64,000 nucleotides of DNA from Acetomicrobium flavidum (GTDB lineage: Bacteria > Synergistota > Synergistia > Synergistales > Acetomicrobiaceae). Under the pieces are notes generated by a model. The model did not search any database. It was given only the letters and a program-made list of their open reading frames with translations, and had not been told where the DNA came from. Where the stretch lies: the NCBI RefSeq assembly GCF_900129645.1, contig NZ_FSQZ01000001.1, positions 1,054,001-1,118,000 on the forward strand. Direction: 5' to 3'. This document shows, piece by piece, positions 1 through 8,798 of the stretch (positions are counted from its first letter, which is position 1; each line of letters starts with the position of its first letter). The position numbers were made by a program, and so were the translations under genes.

Positions 1-711
1 GCCTGGCACGATGAGCTCTTTGGGCGAACCTCCGCTTAAGGACTGAACGTTGAATCCTGCCTCACCGATGTATGGGTGCTTACCAGCGAGAAAAGGCAAC
101 TTTCCCAACTTAAACATAAAATCGACGGCCTTCGAAATGGCATTTTTGCCGGCCTCAAAATCGCTTCCATGAGCAGGCTGACCAGAAAAATTGAGCCTAG
201 CCCCAATTGCTCCAGCTTCGGAGGTGCATATATCAAGCTCCGTCGGCTCAAAGACGACAACCTCTTCCGGGCTTAAGTCCACTGCCTTGTAGGCTCCGCT
301 GCCGCCCTGTTCCTCATCCACCGTAAAGACTATGCTTACAGGAAGCTCGTAGTCGGGTCCTGACTGGTCCACATAATCCTCTAATGCAATTATCAAGGAG
401 GCTATGGAACCCTTAACATCTGCCGCGCCTCTGCCGTAAACCAAGTCGCCGTCCAGGCAAGTACGGCATCTTTCGCCATCCATTACTTCTGGGACTGTAT
501 CGACATGAAGATCGAACAACAACTTTGAACCCGGGTTGAAGATTAAATTTCCGTTTTTTCCGGAAGTGCTCTGTCGCTCGGTAGGGACTCCTAAAAATTG
601 CAGCCTGTCTTCCAGGTATTGAAGAATGGGGCCTTCGTTACCGCTCGAACTGGGAATTTCGATGAGCCTTACAAGCTCATCTGCAAGCCGATCAAAGCGA
701 TCGTCTTTCAT
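1..711 (-). CDS. M20 family metallopeptidase / deacylase (3' end outside window)
   Basis: Zinc-dependent amidohydrolase of the ArgE/DapE/ACY1 (M20) family. It would remove an acyl group or a terminal residue from an N-acyl amino acid or peptide in the cytoplasm. The visible 237 residues carry the family signposts in order: an HVDT motif (first metal ligand), GRGAADVKG (second ligand and start of the helix), DEEQGGSG (catalytic Glu pair) and FEPTELD. The start ATG follows an AAGGGGGTG ribosome site. The C-terminal part, with the last metal-binding His, lies beyond the left edge. The substrate cannot be told from sequence: ArgE, DapE and YgeY-type enzymes all look alike here. The family call is firm, the exact activity is open. 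Confidence 0.85.
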   Translation of the reverse strand, partial: MKDDRFDRLADELVRLIEIPSSSGNEGPILQYLEDRLQFLGVPTERQSTSGKNGNLIFNPGSKLLFDLHVDTVPEVMDGERCRTCLDGDLVYGRGAADVKGSIASLIIALEDYVDQSGPDYELPVSIVFTVDEEQGGSGAYKAVDLSPEEVVVFEPTELDICTSEAGAIGARLNFSGQPAHGSDFEAGKNAISKAVDFMFKLGKLPFLAGKHPYIGEAGFNVQSLSGGSPKELIVPG

Positions 712-825
712 TAAAAACACCCCCTTGAAGCTCCCGCTTCCAAATCACCTCCGCGAACATCTTTTTAAAAAGAGCAACTTAGAGGTTTTAATTATTATAA
801 CATAAAATGGAGGCATAACTTCGGC

Positions 826-1728
826 TCATCTGGTCCTTTGTAATATCCATACCCCCAATATTGCAACAGAGCCGCCGATGACGGATAAAAGGGATGGAAT
901 CTCTTCGAGCCACACCCAGGCTATAAATATGGCCAGCACGGGATTTAAAAATAAGCTGCTCGCTACCAGCGAAGCCGGATTTCTTGACGAAGCATAGGCC
1001 CAACCTGCATATCCGATGCAGGTAGGAAATATCGCAAGATATACGACGGTGAGGGTAGCCGATAGAGGAGCTGCTGCAACGGCGTCAAAGAGGCCCTTTC
1101 CAAAGGGCATCATCAAAATGGTACCGGCTATTATCACGTAGGAGGTAAGCCTGAAGGCACCATATTTAGGCAAAAGCTTCTTCTGAAATACGAAATAAAA
1201 GGATTCCATAAAGGCTGCACACAATATCCATAGGGCTCCAAGGGATATCCTGATTCCGCTTTCCCCCACTGCAATAAGGGCGGCACCGGCGAAACTCACG
1301 GCTATGCCGATCCACCCCAGAAAGGTCATCTTTTCTTTCAACCCGATGACCGCTATGATGGCCGTGAACACGGGCGCAGTGGAGATCAAGAGGCTGGACG
1401 ATCCGGCAGAGACGGTCTGCTCTCCAATGCAAAGAGGTATATGATAAAGAAGCATGCCAGTAGCGGCGAGGAAAAATATGAAGGGCAGATCACTAAGATC
1501 CGGCAATCCAAACTTAAATAGCAGGAAGGGAAGCAGAATTATCGATGATGTGATGAAACGTAGAACTGCCAAATGAAGCGGAGAATAAAACGATAACCCC
1601 GCCTTTATGGCAGCAAAGGCCGATGACCAAACCAGCAATGTCACCATTAGAGCTATCAGGCTGGGCCAATCTACAGATTCCTTTAATCCAATTTCGGCTT
1701 CGGCAAACTTTGGCTCTCTAGCGTTCAT
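826..1728 (-). CDS. EamA/DMT-superfamily inner-membrane transporter
   Basis: A 300-residue, strongly hydrophobic protein with about ten membrane segments arranged as two EamA repeats (roughly residues 20-150 and 165-298). This matches the drug/metabolite transporter superfamily that exports amino acids, metabolites or drugs. The N-terminal repeat has the usual WSSAFAAIKAGL helix, and the C-terminal repeat ends SVIGGSVAILGVWIL. The start ATG has a GGGGAAAG ribosome site upstream. The gene lies alone between the M20 peptidase and the divergent encapsulin operon. The substrate is unknown; nearby peptidase genes make amino-acid export a mild guess only. Confidence 0.85.
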   Translation of the reverse strand: MNAREPKFAEAEIGLKESVDWPSLIALMVTLLVWSSAFAAIKAGLSFYSPLHLAVLRFITSSIILLPFLLFKFGLPDLSDLPFIFFLAATGMLLYHIPLCIGEQTVSAGSSSLLISTAPVFTAIIAVIGLKEKMTFLGWIGIAVSFAGAALIAVGESGIRISLGALWILCAAFMESFYFVFQKKLLPKYGAFRLTSYVIIAGTILMMPFGKGLFDAVAAAPLSATLTVVYLAIFPTCIGYAGWAYASSRNPASLVASSLFLNPVLAIFIAWVWLEEIPSLLSVIGGSVAILGVWILQRTR

Positions 1729-1830
1729 TTCGTCTTTCTTCGCTTTCCCCTCGTATCCGCGGCTTCCATGATCGGAAACAGAATGATCTCTGTTAAGAAC
1801 CTCGACTTACATTTTAGCTCATATATGAAG

Positions 1831-1836
1831 TATAAT
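1831..1836 (+). promoter_or_regulatory. -10 element of the encapsulin operon promoter
   Basis: A perfect TATAAT stands 41 bases ahead of the ferritin-like gene start. The best upstream -35 match is weak (CTTACA with a 19-base spacer), so the promoter may need an activator. The element covers an in-frame ATG at 1835, which makes that ATG an unlikely start and supports ATG 1877. Confidence 0.5.
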
Positions 1837-1876
1837 GAATTTTGAAAATCATACTAAATTAAGGGGGGATTTGCCA

Positions 1877-2239
1877 ATGGCCGAATATCATGAACCCGTG
1901 GAAGAGATCTCCGCAAAGGATAGAGATTTCCATCGAGCTCTTGCCAGCCTCAAGGAAGAAGTCGAAGCGGTCATGTGGTATAACGACAGGGCGGCAACGA
2001 CACAGGACCCTACGATCAAGGCCGTCATAGAGCATAACAGGAACGAGGAGATGGAGCACGCCGCAATGCTCCTTGAATGGCTAAGGCGTAACATGCCGGG
2101 TTGGGATGAGGCCTTGAGGACATATCTTTTCACCGAAGCTCCGATCACGGAGATCGAAGCTTTAGCTGCATCGGGCGAGGGGTCCTCGAAGGGCGAAGGA
2201 AGCGATCTTAGCTTAAACATAGGTTCCCTTAAAGAATAA
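1877..2239 (+). CDS. Encapsulated ferritin-like protein (encapsulin cargo)
   Basis: A 120-residue ferritin-like helical protein that oxidises ferrous iron for storage inside an encapsulin shell. The ferroxidase residues are visible as EE at 27-28 in helix 1 and EEMEH (Glu58 with His61) in helix 2, as in the two-helix EncFtn family that works as a ring of dimers. The last residues, SLNIGSLKE, match the short C-terminal cargo-loading peptide (pattern L-x-[IV]-GSL) that docks on the shell's inner wall, joined by a flexible Gly/Ser/Glu linker. Start ATG 1877 follows an AAGGGGGGAT site. The shell gene begins 21 bases downstream in the same operon. The cytoplasmic iron-storage compartment role is known for the family; iron as the load here is inferred. 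Confidence 0.93.
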   Translation: MAEYHEPVEEISAKDRDFHRALASLKEEVEAVMWYNDRAATTQDPTIKAVIEHNRNEEMEHAAMLLEWLRRNMPGWDEALRTYLFTEAPITEIEALAASGEGSSKGEGSDLSLNIGSLKE

Positions 2240-2260
2240 AAAGGCAAAGGAGGGATGAAG

Positions 2261-3064
2261 ATGGATTTTTTAAAGAAGGAATTGGCACCGGTAAACGAAA
2301 GCGCGTGGAATGAGATAACCAAAAGGGCCAAAGAGGTATTAATCCCGAACCTGTCGGCCAGGAAGATTGTGGACGTACTGGGACCCTTCGGTTGGGATTA
2401 CGCCGCCTACCCCACCGGAAGGATAAAGAAGGGCAGCACCTCCAAGGATATATGCTACGCCACCCGTTTAAGCTTGCCTTTGGTAGAGGTATACGTACCC
2501 TTTGACCTTTCCATATGCGAGCTCGACAATGTACAGAGGGGCTTAAAGTCGCCGGATCTAACGAACCTCGAAGAGGCGGCAAGAAAAGTCGCTGCCTTCG
2601 AGGATAAGGCAATCTTTTACGGGTTGGACGATGCTTGCATAGAAGGATTTTTTAACGCATCGCAGCAATATTCAATAGAACTGCCAATACAAAACCCGAC
2701 GGATTTGCTTACCAGCTTGACCCAGGTCAAGCTTAACTTCACCCAGTGGGGCATTGAAGGTCCTTATGCCCTAGTGGCTGGTCCAGTCCTTTGGAGCAGG
2801 ATATACTCCTTAGGGGAGACTTACCCCTTATACAAAAAGATCGCCGACATATTGGATGGCGGAAAAGTAGTCTTCTCGCCTAACGTAAACGATGGCATTG
2901 TGATCTCCCTGAGGGGCGGAGATTTTGAGCTTATACTTGGCAAGGACATCTCCATAGGTTATAAGGAGCATAGGGAAGGCATGGTATCACTTTACTTCAC
3001 CGAGACCTTCACATTCAATGTGGTAACCCCTGAGGCAGCCGTACCGCTAAAGTTGGTCGATTGA
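2261..3064 (+). CDS. Encapsulin shell protein (family 1, HK97 fold)
   Basis: A 267-residue capsid-like protein that self-assembles into a protein nanocompartment. The N-terminus MDFLKKELAP, the segment GPFGWDYAAYP at about 43-53 and the C-terminal TFTFNVVTPEAAV follow the linocin/encapsulin family closely. Its length matches the small T=1 type such as the Thermotoga shell. ATG 2261 is preferred over ATG 2255 because AAAGGAGG ends 7 bases before it, and the alternative would overlap the ribosome site. It is co-transcribed with the ferritin-like cargo upstream, and a strong hairpin terminator follows. Such compartments store iron and protect against oxidative stress. I see no extra cargo gene (peroxidase or similar) nearby. 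Confidence 0.95.
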   Translation: MDFLKKELAPVNESAWNEITKRAKEVLIPNLSARKIVDVLGPFGWDYAAYPTGRIKKGSTSKDICYATRLSLPLVEVYVPFDLSICELDNVQRGLKSPDLTNLEEAARKVAAFEDKAIFYGLDDACIEGFFNASQQYSIELPIQNPTDLLTSLTQVKLNFTQWGIEGPYALVAGPVLWSRIYSLGETYPLYKKIADILDGGKVVFSPNVNDGIVISLRGGDFELILGKDISIGYKEHREGMVSLYFTETFTFNVVTPEAAVPLKLVD

Positions 3065-3067
3065 GCG

Positions 3068-3103
3068 AAAATAGGCTGAGCTCAAGGCTCAGCCTATTTT
3101 TTA
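3068..3103 (+). terminator. Intrinsic terminator of the encapsulin operon
   Basis: A perfect 14-bp stem (arms 3068-3081 and 3087-3100) with a five-base loop TCAAG, running directly into a T-rich tail. It starts 4 bases after the shell stop codon. Confidence 0.9.
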
Positions 3104-3237
3104 TCCCCCTGTCAGTCTGCGTAAAATCAGTATTTCCAATCCTAAAATATAGCATTACAATTGAGTTGAAACGAATAAAATATGTTTATAGCATATGTTG
3201 TCTACCCCGTCATTATATTAAAGGGGGGGTGATTATA

Positions 3238-3873
3238 GTGGACAAAGTGATAAGGCGCTCACTTATCGCTGTAATTTTACTGGTCGTCTTCATCGCCGGT
3301 ACGTCCGAGGCATCGCTACAACCGGCAGCCGTAAAGGACGTATGGCAAAGGCTGGCCAAGGCCGCCGGATTGGATCCCTCTGCGCCTATTACAGTAGTAG
3401 ACCAGAAGGAACCCAACGCCTGGGTTACCTTTTCACTCAACAAGTACTCCATAACCGTGACTAAGGGAATGTTAGACTTGCTCGACAGCGAAGATGAACT
3501 TGCCGGCGTTCTGGCCCATGAAATTGGACATATAAAGCTCAATCATTATGGCAGGACAGTGACACGAAGTGTTCTCTGGAGCTTGATTTTTCGAGCTGTC
3601 GGAAATTCCTCGAGCAGAATTGACCCCCTAGATCTGGGTTATGCCCTAGCTGAATCCGGCTTCAGCAGGGAACAGGAGGTTGAAGCCGATGACTATGGCA
3701 TAGAACTGTCCGCCAAGGCAGGTTACGACCCATGGGGATTGGTCAGTGCCTTGGAAAAGATGGCAAAGGCAGGATATACCACCAGCCCCAGCGGTTTTAA
3801 TTCCCATCCGCCCACCGAAAGAAGGCTCCAGCATGTAAGGGCCAAAGCCCAGGAGGTGGCAGCCCGCAGCTAA
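3238..3873 (+). CDS. Secreted M48-family zinc metallopeptidase
   Basis: A 211-residue exported peptidase related to the core of BepA/LoiP/HtpX proteins. Residues 1-26 form a signal peptide. The zinc motif HEIGH is at 94-98, and the third ligand Glu lies in the REQEVEADDYG segment of the downstream helix. A short NSHPPTERR motif near the C-terminus is typical of periplasmic M48 proteases. It lacks the TPR domain of BepA. Start GTG 3238 is chosen because AAGGGGGGG ends 8 bases upstream; the frame stays open back to 3061, but that would place the start inside the upstream terminator. The likely role is envelope-protein quality control. It stands alone between two hairpin terminators. Confidence 0.88.
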   Translation: MDKVIRRSLIAVILLVVFIAGTSEASLQPAAVKDVWQRLAKAAGLDPSAPITVVDQKEPNAWVTFSLNKYSITVTKGMLDLLDSEDELAGVLAHEIGHIKLNHYGRTVTRSVLWSLIFRAVGNSSSRIDPLDLGYALAESGFSREQEVEADDYGIELSAKAGYDPWGLVSALEKMAKAGYTTSPSGFNSHPPTERRLQHVRAKAQEVAARS

Positions 3874-3912
3874 ATAATCAAGCCGAACGGGTTACCCGTT
3901 CGGCTTGATTAT
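3874..3912. terminator. Bidirectional hairpin between convergent genes
   Basis: Inverted repeat with 19-base arms (3874-3892 and 3894-3912) between the M48 stop codon and the pepA stop codon. The outer parts of the arms are A/T-rich, which gives a short U-run in either direction, so it can serve both converging genes. Confidence 0.75.
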
Positions 3913-3914
3913 CA

Positions 3915-5363
3915 CTATAACCTTGAAAGCCACTCGAGAATTGTCCTTATGCCGAATGCCGACGAACCCTTCGGATAGTAACCGAATGACTCCCTGTAAT
4001 AATTGACCCCGGCGATATCCATGTGAGCCCAAGATATGCCTTCGTCCACAAACTCGCGCAAGAACATCGCGGCAGTTATGGCGCCGCCATATCTTCCCGC
4101 CGAGTTAAGCAAGTCCGCAAAGGGGGATTCCAAACGCTTTCTCAAGCGCTCATCGTCAATGGGAAGCTGCCAGAAACGTTCCCCCGTGAAGGCTGATACC
4201 TCCAGCAAATCATTGCACAAAGCTTGATCGTTTGAAAATAGTCCGGCCGTATAGGGCCCCAAGGCCACGGCGCAAGCACCGGTAAGCGTGGCTATGTCTA
4301 TGATGTAAGAGGGTTTAAGCTTTGACGTGAAGCTTAAGACGTCGGCCATGGTAACACGTCCTTCAGCGTCGGTGTTATCTATCTCTATGGTCTTTCCGTT
4401 GTATGCCTTGATTATGTCGTCGGGCTTGTAGGAAGAACCGCCGGGCATGTTCTCGACCGCTCCTATGAGGACGTGCACCTCGAGATCCAAATTCAACTTG
4501 GCCAAGGTCCTTATGGCCCCCAGGACAATGCAAGCTCCGGTCTTATCTCCCTTCATTGTCCTCATGTTATCCGGGGTCTTAATGTCAAGTCCACCGCTAT
4601 CGAAAGTTAATCCCTTTCCCACGAGCGCCACCTTAAGCCTTGTATTGCTATTTCGTTTAAACGTAAGGTGGATAAGCCTGGGGGGATTCACAGATCCCCT
4701 GCCAACAGCAAGCAAGGCGTTCATGCCCATATCTGCCAGCTCCTTCTCATCGTATATCCTGCAATCGAGCCCCATGTCGTCGGAAAGGTTGCGCGCTATA
4801 TCCGCTAACGAAATGGGATTGATCACGTTGGGCGGTTCATTCGCCAAATCTCTGGCATAATTTTGCCCGCAGGCAAAAAGCGTGCCCTTCTCTATCGCAT
4901 TCTCGTCACCGCCGATTAGGTAAAGGTTTTGTATTTTTTGCCCCCCATTGGCTTTGCCCTTGTATCTATCGAAATCATAAGCACCAAGCAAGCCGCCCTC
5001 AGCTATCGCCTGAGATATGAAATGATCCATCTCCGGTGAAAGGACATACAGATCGTCCACATTGGACTCCCGAGCTGCCCTTATAGCCAATGCCGAAGCA
5101 GTCCTATAGTCATCTAACCTGACCTTGGACTTCAAGCCTAGCCCAACCAGAAACACGATTTGTATGCGCTCACCAGGGAGCGTGACCTTGAGCACCTTCT
5201 CCCTTTTGCCAAAGTAGCCTTCAAGTTGTGCCTGCCTTTTAACCGACTCGCTTAAATCACCTATAAACTTTACCGTGTCAGCCAGTTCGTCCTCAAAGAC
5301 AAAGATGCTGACGGCTTTACCCTTCAGCTCATTTAGACTAATATCAGCCCTTGAAACTCTCAC
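3915..5363 (-). CDS. pepA: Leucyl aminopeptidase (M17 cytosol aminopeptidase)
   Basis: A 482-residue dimetal aminopeptidase that frees N-terminal residues from peptides in the cytoplasm, normally as a hexamer. The C-terminal catalytic domain shows KGLTFDSGG (metal-binding Lys and Asp), MKGDKTGA and the family signature NTDAEGR followed by VTMAD. The N-terminal half is the usual macro-like domain. Start GTG 5363 is chosen because the upstream in-frame ATG (5378) lies inside the GGAGGTG ribosome site. The length is typical for PepA. In a peptide-fermenting organism it would finish the digestion of imported peptides. It is divergent from the pst operon, with a 183-base shared upstream region. 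Confidence 0.95.
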   Translation of the reverse strand: MRVSRADISLNELKGKAVSIFVFEDELADTVKFIGDLSESVKRQAQLEGYFGKREKVLKVTLPGERIQIVFLVGLGLKSKVRLDDYRTASALAIRAARESNVDDLYVLSPEMDHFISQAIAEGGLLGAYDFDRYKGKANGGQKIQNLYLIGGDENAIEKGTLFACGQNYARDLANEPPNVINPISLADIARNLSDDMGLDCRIYDEKELADMGMNALLAVGRGSVNPPRLIHLTFKRNSNTRLKVALVGKGLTFDSGGLDIKTPDNMRTMKGDKTGACIVLGAIRTLAKLNLDLEVHVLIGAVENMPGGSSYKPDDIIKAYNGKTIEIDNTDAEGRVTMADVLSFTSKLKPSYIIDIATLTGACAVALGPYTAGLFSNDQALCNDLLEVSAFTGERFWQLPIDDERLRKRLESPFADLLNSAGRYGGAITAAMFLREFVDEGISWAHMDIAGVNYYRESFGYYPKGSSAFGIRTILEWLSRL

Positions 5364-5546
5364 AAAGAACACCTCCAAAAGATTTAGTCAACTCATAAAA
5401 TTTTTTATGATCAGTGCACTTCATTTATGTTATCAGAAAACACATGTAACAGTACCTTTACGACGTCGTAAGGTTATCGTTACATTAACCATGATAAAAT
5501 TTAATCGAATGCGCGCATCTCCAAAGAAAGGAGACGTTATAAGCCA
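5364..5546. promoter_or_regulatory. Divergent pepA/pstC upstream region with a 14-bp palindrome
   Basis: This spacer must hold promoters for both pepA (leftward) and the pst operon (rightward). It contains a perfect palindrome TTACGACGTCGTAA at 5458-5471 followed by GTTACATTAACC, an arrangement that could bind a dimeric regulator such as the PhoB-like protein encoded downstream. I see no clean copy of a described Pho box, so the binding protein is a guess. Confidence 0.4.
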
Positions 5547-6425
5547 ATGGACCTGAAGCAAAAGGACAGGCTAGCAAAGCTTACGATTAGCGCAGTAGCA
5601 ATGATAGGCATATTCATACTGATCTTTACCCTCATGTTCTTGATGAAGGAAAGCTTCCCGGTCCTAAAGAGCGTTACGTTAAAGGAATTGCTATTCGGCC
5701 TTTACTGGTATCCAACCTATTCTCCTCCCGAATTCGGCATGTTGCCGCTCATAGTCGGATCTCTAGCCGTAACCTTGGTGTCCTCCTTGATCGCGCTCCC
5801 TTTGAGCGTAATGGTCTCCATATTTCTATCGGAGGTATGCCCTAGGGCTATGAGGAACTTCATGAAGCCGATGCTTGAGATACTGGGGTTTTTACCGTCC
5901 GTGGTGTTGGGATTCATCGGAATGGTGATGCTTGCTCCGTGGCTTCAGAATGCCTTTGACCTAGTCACCGGATTAAATTTGTTCAACGCTTCGCTTCTTC
6001 TGGGCTTGCTAATAATACCCATAACGGGATCGCTTGCTGACGATGCAATATCATCGGTGCCGTCGGATATCAGGGATGCCGCCATCGCATTGGGCGCCAC
6101 AAGGCAGGAGACCATAACGCGGGTGGTTTTACCTGCCGCGCTGCCCGGAATCCTTCAGGCATGTTTGCTTGGGATGATGAGGGGCATCGGCGAGACCATG
6201 GTGGTACTGATGGCAGCAGGTGGAGCTGCCATAATTCCCAAAAGCCTGTTCGATCCGATCAGACCGCTTACTTCCACGATAGCAGCTGAGATGGGCGAGA
6301 CACCCATAGGCTCTCCGCATTACCATGCCCTGTTTTTTGCCGGGTTGCTACTTCTGCTTATGACATTGATCTTAAACTTTGCGACCATTTGGATCGAGAG
6401 GCGTTGGAGGTGGCAGTGGCGTTGA
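5547..6425 (+). CDS. pstC: Phosphate ABC transporter permease PstC
   Basis: A 292-residue inner-membrane permease, one half of the transmembrane channel of the high-affinity phosphate importer. It has about six membrane helices and the ABC-permease coupling loop at about 180-200 (DIRDAAIALGATRQETITRVVLP, positions 6070-6135). The start ATG has AAAGGAGA upstream. It is the first gene of pstC-pstA-pstB-phoU-regulator-kinase. The operon has no pstS ahead of pstC, where the phosphate-binding protein is usually encoded. The stop codon overlaps the start of pstA, so the two are translationally coupled. Confidence 0.95.
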   Translation: MDLKQKDRLAKLTISAVAMIGIFILIFTLMFLMKESFPVLKSVTLKELLFGLYWYPTYSPPEFGMLPLIVGSLAVTLVSSLIALPLSVMVSIFLSEVCPRAMRNFMKPMLEILGFLPSVVLGFIGMVMLAPWLQNAFDLVTGLNLFNASLLLGLLIIPITGSLADDAISSVPSDIRDAAIALGATRQETITRVVLPAALPGILQACLLGMMRGIGETMVVLMAAGGAAIIPKSLFDPIRPLTSTIAAEMGETPIGSPHYHALFFAGLLLLLMTLILNFATIWIERRWRWQWR

Positions 6426-7279
6426 ACAGGAGAAAACTTAAGGACAGGTTGCTCACATGCCTTCTATGGGCTTCTATGTTTTTTGTCATCTTGGTCCTCT
6501 TTGGCATATTGGCGTTCATAGCAACCCAGGGAATAGGCGCCATATCGATCGAATTTCTGACCCAACCCCCTCGCAACTCCATGACCGAGGGTGGCATATT
6601 GACTCCCCTTATTGGAACCTTACAGCTCATCATAGTATCCATGGCCTTTTCCCTCCCCATAGGGATATGCACCGCCATTTACCTGGTCGAATATGCCAGG
6701 GATGACTTCCTTACGGCAACATTGAGGTTGGCCATAAGGAGCTTGGCGGGCATTCCATCGATAGTTTACGGGCTTTTCGGCCTTTCGTTCTTTTGTATAC
6801 TGTTGAAGTTCGGGCCCTCTCTCCTTTCGGCGGGATTGACCTTGGGCTGCCTTGCCCTGCCGCTCATAGTCGGAGCCTCGGAGACGGCTTTGCTTGCCGT
6901 CCCCCAAAGCCTTCGGGATGCTGCTTACGCCTTGGGTGCATCAAAGTGGCAAACGATAAGGAAGGTCGTCATACCAAGCGCCATGCCATCAATACTTACC
7001 GGAGCTATACTCTCCGTTGGGCGAGTGGCCGGCGAAACGGCGCCAATAATGTTCACCGGAGCGGCCTTTTTCACTCCGGGGCTCGCCAAAAGTTTATTCG
7101 ACGAAGTGATGGCCCTGCCCTTTCACGTATATGTGCTGGCGACCTCCGGCACCTTCATAGATAAAACTCGCCCTCTACAGTATGGAGCCATCCTAGTCTT
7201 AATGACATTGGTATTGGGCATCACTTTGGTCGGTATAATATTGCGTGCGAGATTGAATCGCAGGCGCTATTTGATGTAG
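6416..7279 (+). CDS. pstA: Phosphate ABC transporter permease PstA
   Basis: Partner permease of PstC: about 287 residues with six predicted helices and the EAA-type coupling loop around [20 protein letters not shown] (6912-6971). The segment [16 protein letters not shown] is highly typical of PstA. GTG 6416 follows GGAGG at 6406-6410 with a five-base gap and overlaps the pstC stop by 10 bases. An upstream in-frame ATG (6389) and a TTG (6422) are alternatives. PstA and PstC form the phosphate channel energised by PstB. Confidence 0.93.
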   Translation: MALNRRKLKDRLLTCLLWASMFFVILVLFGILAFIATQGIGAISIEFLTQPPRNSMTEGGILTPLIGTLQLIIVSMAFSLPIGICTAIYLVEYARDDFLTATLRLAIRSLAGIPSIVYGLFGLSFFCILLKFGPSLLSAGLTLGCLALPLIVGASETALLAVPQSLRDAAYALGASKWQTIRKVVIPSAMPSILTGAILSVGRVAGETAPIMFTGAAFFTPGLAKSLFDEVMALPFHVYVLATSGTFIDKTRPLQYGAILVLMTLVLGITLVGIILRARLNRRRYLM

Positions 7280-7295
7280 CGGAGGAAGGATTAAG

Positions 7296-8069
7296 ATGAT
7301 TAGGCATTCGACGGACAATCCGAAGATAAGCGTCGAAAACCTGAGGTTATATTACGGCAACGTCATGGCTCTAAAAAACATAAGCATGGATATACAGGGC
7401 CAAAACGTCACTGCACTGATAGGACCCTCAGGATGCGGTAAAAGCAGCTTTTTGAGGTGTCTCAACAGGATGAACGATTTCCTGCCCAATACTAAGGTGG
7501 AAGGTACCGTTCTATTAGATGGCATTGATATATATTCGCCGGAAATGGATTTGATAGAGCTAAGGAAACGGGTCGGCATGGTGTTTCAGCGACCAAACCC
7601 CTTTCCCATGTCGATCTACGATAACGTGGCCTTCGGCCCCAGACTTCATGGCATAACCAGAAGGGAAAAGCTGGACGAAATAGTGGAAAATAGCCTTAAA
7701 GCTGCCGCTTTGTGGGATGAAGTTAAGGATATCCTGACGAGATCTGCCCTTTCTTTGTCCGGCGGACAGCAGCAGCGCCTGTGCGTGGCAAGGGCAATAG
7801 CCGTAAATCCCGAGGTACTTTTGATGGACGAACCCACATCGGCCTTGGATCCCCTGGCAACGGCTCGCATAGAACAGCTCATCAGAAACCTGAAAAGCAA
7901 ATTTACGATCGTGATCGTGACGCACAACATGCAGCAGGCGGCCAGGATATCCGACGTGACGGCCTTCTTTCTCATGGGCGAATTGATAGAAGCAGGACCC
8001 ACGGAAAAGATATTCACCGCTCCAGAAGATCCTCGAACAGCTGATTACATCACGGGAAGATTCGGATAA
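7296..8069 (+). CDS. pstB: Phosphate ABC transporter ATPase PstB
   Basis: A 257-residue ATP-binding subunit that drives phosphate import. Walker A is GPSGCGKSS at about 43-51, the Q-loop lies in [18 protein letters not shown], the signature is LSGGQQQR, Walker B is [12 protein letters not shown] and the switch His is in THNMQQA. The QRPNPFP stretch is specific to PstB among ABC ATPases. GGAGGAAG precedes ATG 7296. It lies 16 bases after pstA and before phoU, the standard order. Confidence 0.97.
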   Translation: MIRHSTDNPKISVENLRLYYGNVMALKNISMDIQGQNVTALIGPSGCGKSSFLRCLNRMNDFLPNTKVEGTVLLDGIDIYSPEMDLIELRKRVGMVFQRPNPFPMSIYDNVAFGPRLHGITRREKLDEIVENSLKAAALWDEVKDILTRSALSLSGGQQQRLCVARAIAVNPEVLLMDEPTSALDPLATARIEQLIRNLKSKFTIVIVTHNMQQAARISDVTAFFLMGELIEAGPTEKIFTAPEDPRTADYITGRFG

Positions 8070-8105
8070 AATTATTATAAAGACTTAAAAGAAGGTGAAA
8101 GAGAG

Positions 8106-8798
8106 ATGGAGATAAACGTCAGAGAACACATAGACGTGGAATTGAAGAAATTGGAAGAAAAACTCTTGAAGTTGGGCAAATTGGCGGTAGACGCCATATC
8201 ACAAGCCGTGACGGCCTTGAAGGAACAGGACGTAGCCAAGGCCAGAGAGGTCATAAAGGGAGACAACTTGCTCGACGAACTGGCAGAAGACATAGATATG
8301 AGCTGCTTGAGGTTCATGGCTAGGTTTCAACCTTTGGGACAAGACCTGCGGACCGTCTCTGCCATCATGCATATGGCGGTCGATCTTGAGCGCATAGGAG
8401 ACTACGGATCCAGCATTGCCAAGAGGGCTATAAGGCTGTCTGATCGCCCGCATATAAAACCTCTCTTGGACATACCGCGAATGGAAAACGACATAAGGAA
8501 AATGGTTGACAAGGCCTTAGAGGCCCTCATGGAGCGGGACGTAAAAAAGGCCGAAGAGGTATGCCGCATGGACGACGAGGTGGACGACCTGGATCAGCAG
8601 ATCTTTAGGGAGCTGTTGCTCATAATGATCGAAAGGCCAAACGTCATAGAACAGGCCACGGAGCTTTTGCTGATATCTAGGACGCTTGAGAGGGCCGGAG
8701 ACCACGCCACAAACCTGGCAGAAAGGGTCATATATATGGTAACAGGCAAGAAGGTATCGGCTTCGCAAATAAGGAGGCCCAAGGGGGAGGTCATTTGA
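8106..8798 (+). CDS. phoU: Phosphate signalling protein PhoU
   Basis: A 230-residue all-helical protein with two PhoU repeats (about 15-105 and 120-210). It links the Pst transporter to the PhoR-type kinase and shuts down the phosphate regulon when phosphate is plentiful. The paired metal-binding patterns are visible as RIGDYGSSIA in repeat 1 and RAGDHATNLAE in repeat 2. ATG 8106 follows AAGGTGAAAG. Its last codons overlap the TTG start of the response regulator, suggesting coupled translation of PhoU with the two-component system it modulates. Confidence 0.95.
   Translation: MEINVREHIDVELKKLEEKLLKLGKLAVDAISQAVTALKEQDVAKAREVIKGDNLLDELAEDIDMSCLRFMARFQPLGQDLRTVSAIMHMAVDLERIGDYGSSIAKRAIRLSDRPHIKPLLDIPRMENDIRKMVDKALEALMERDVKKAEEVCRMDDEVDDLDQQIFRELLLIMIERPNVIEQATELLLISRTLERAGDHATNLAERVIYMVTGKKVSASQIRRPKGEVI

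Noticed and set aside
3061-3237. Longer N-terminus for the M48 peptidase
   Set aside because: The extension would start within the encapsulin stop/terminator hairpin and would bury the signal peptide; GTG 3238 has a proper ribosome site.
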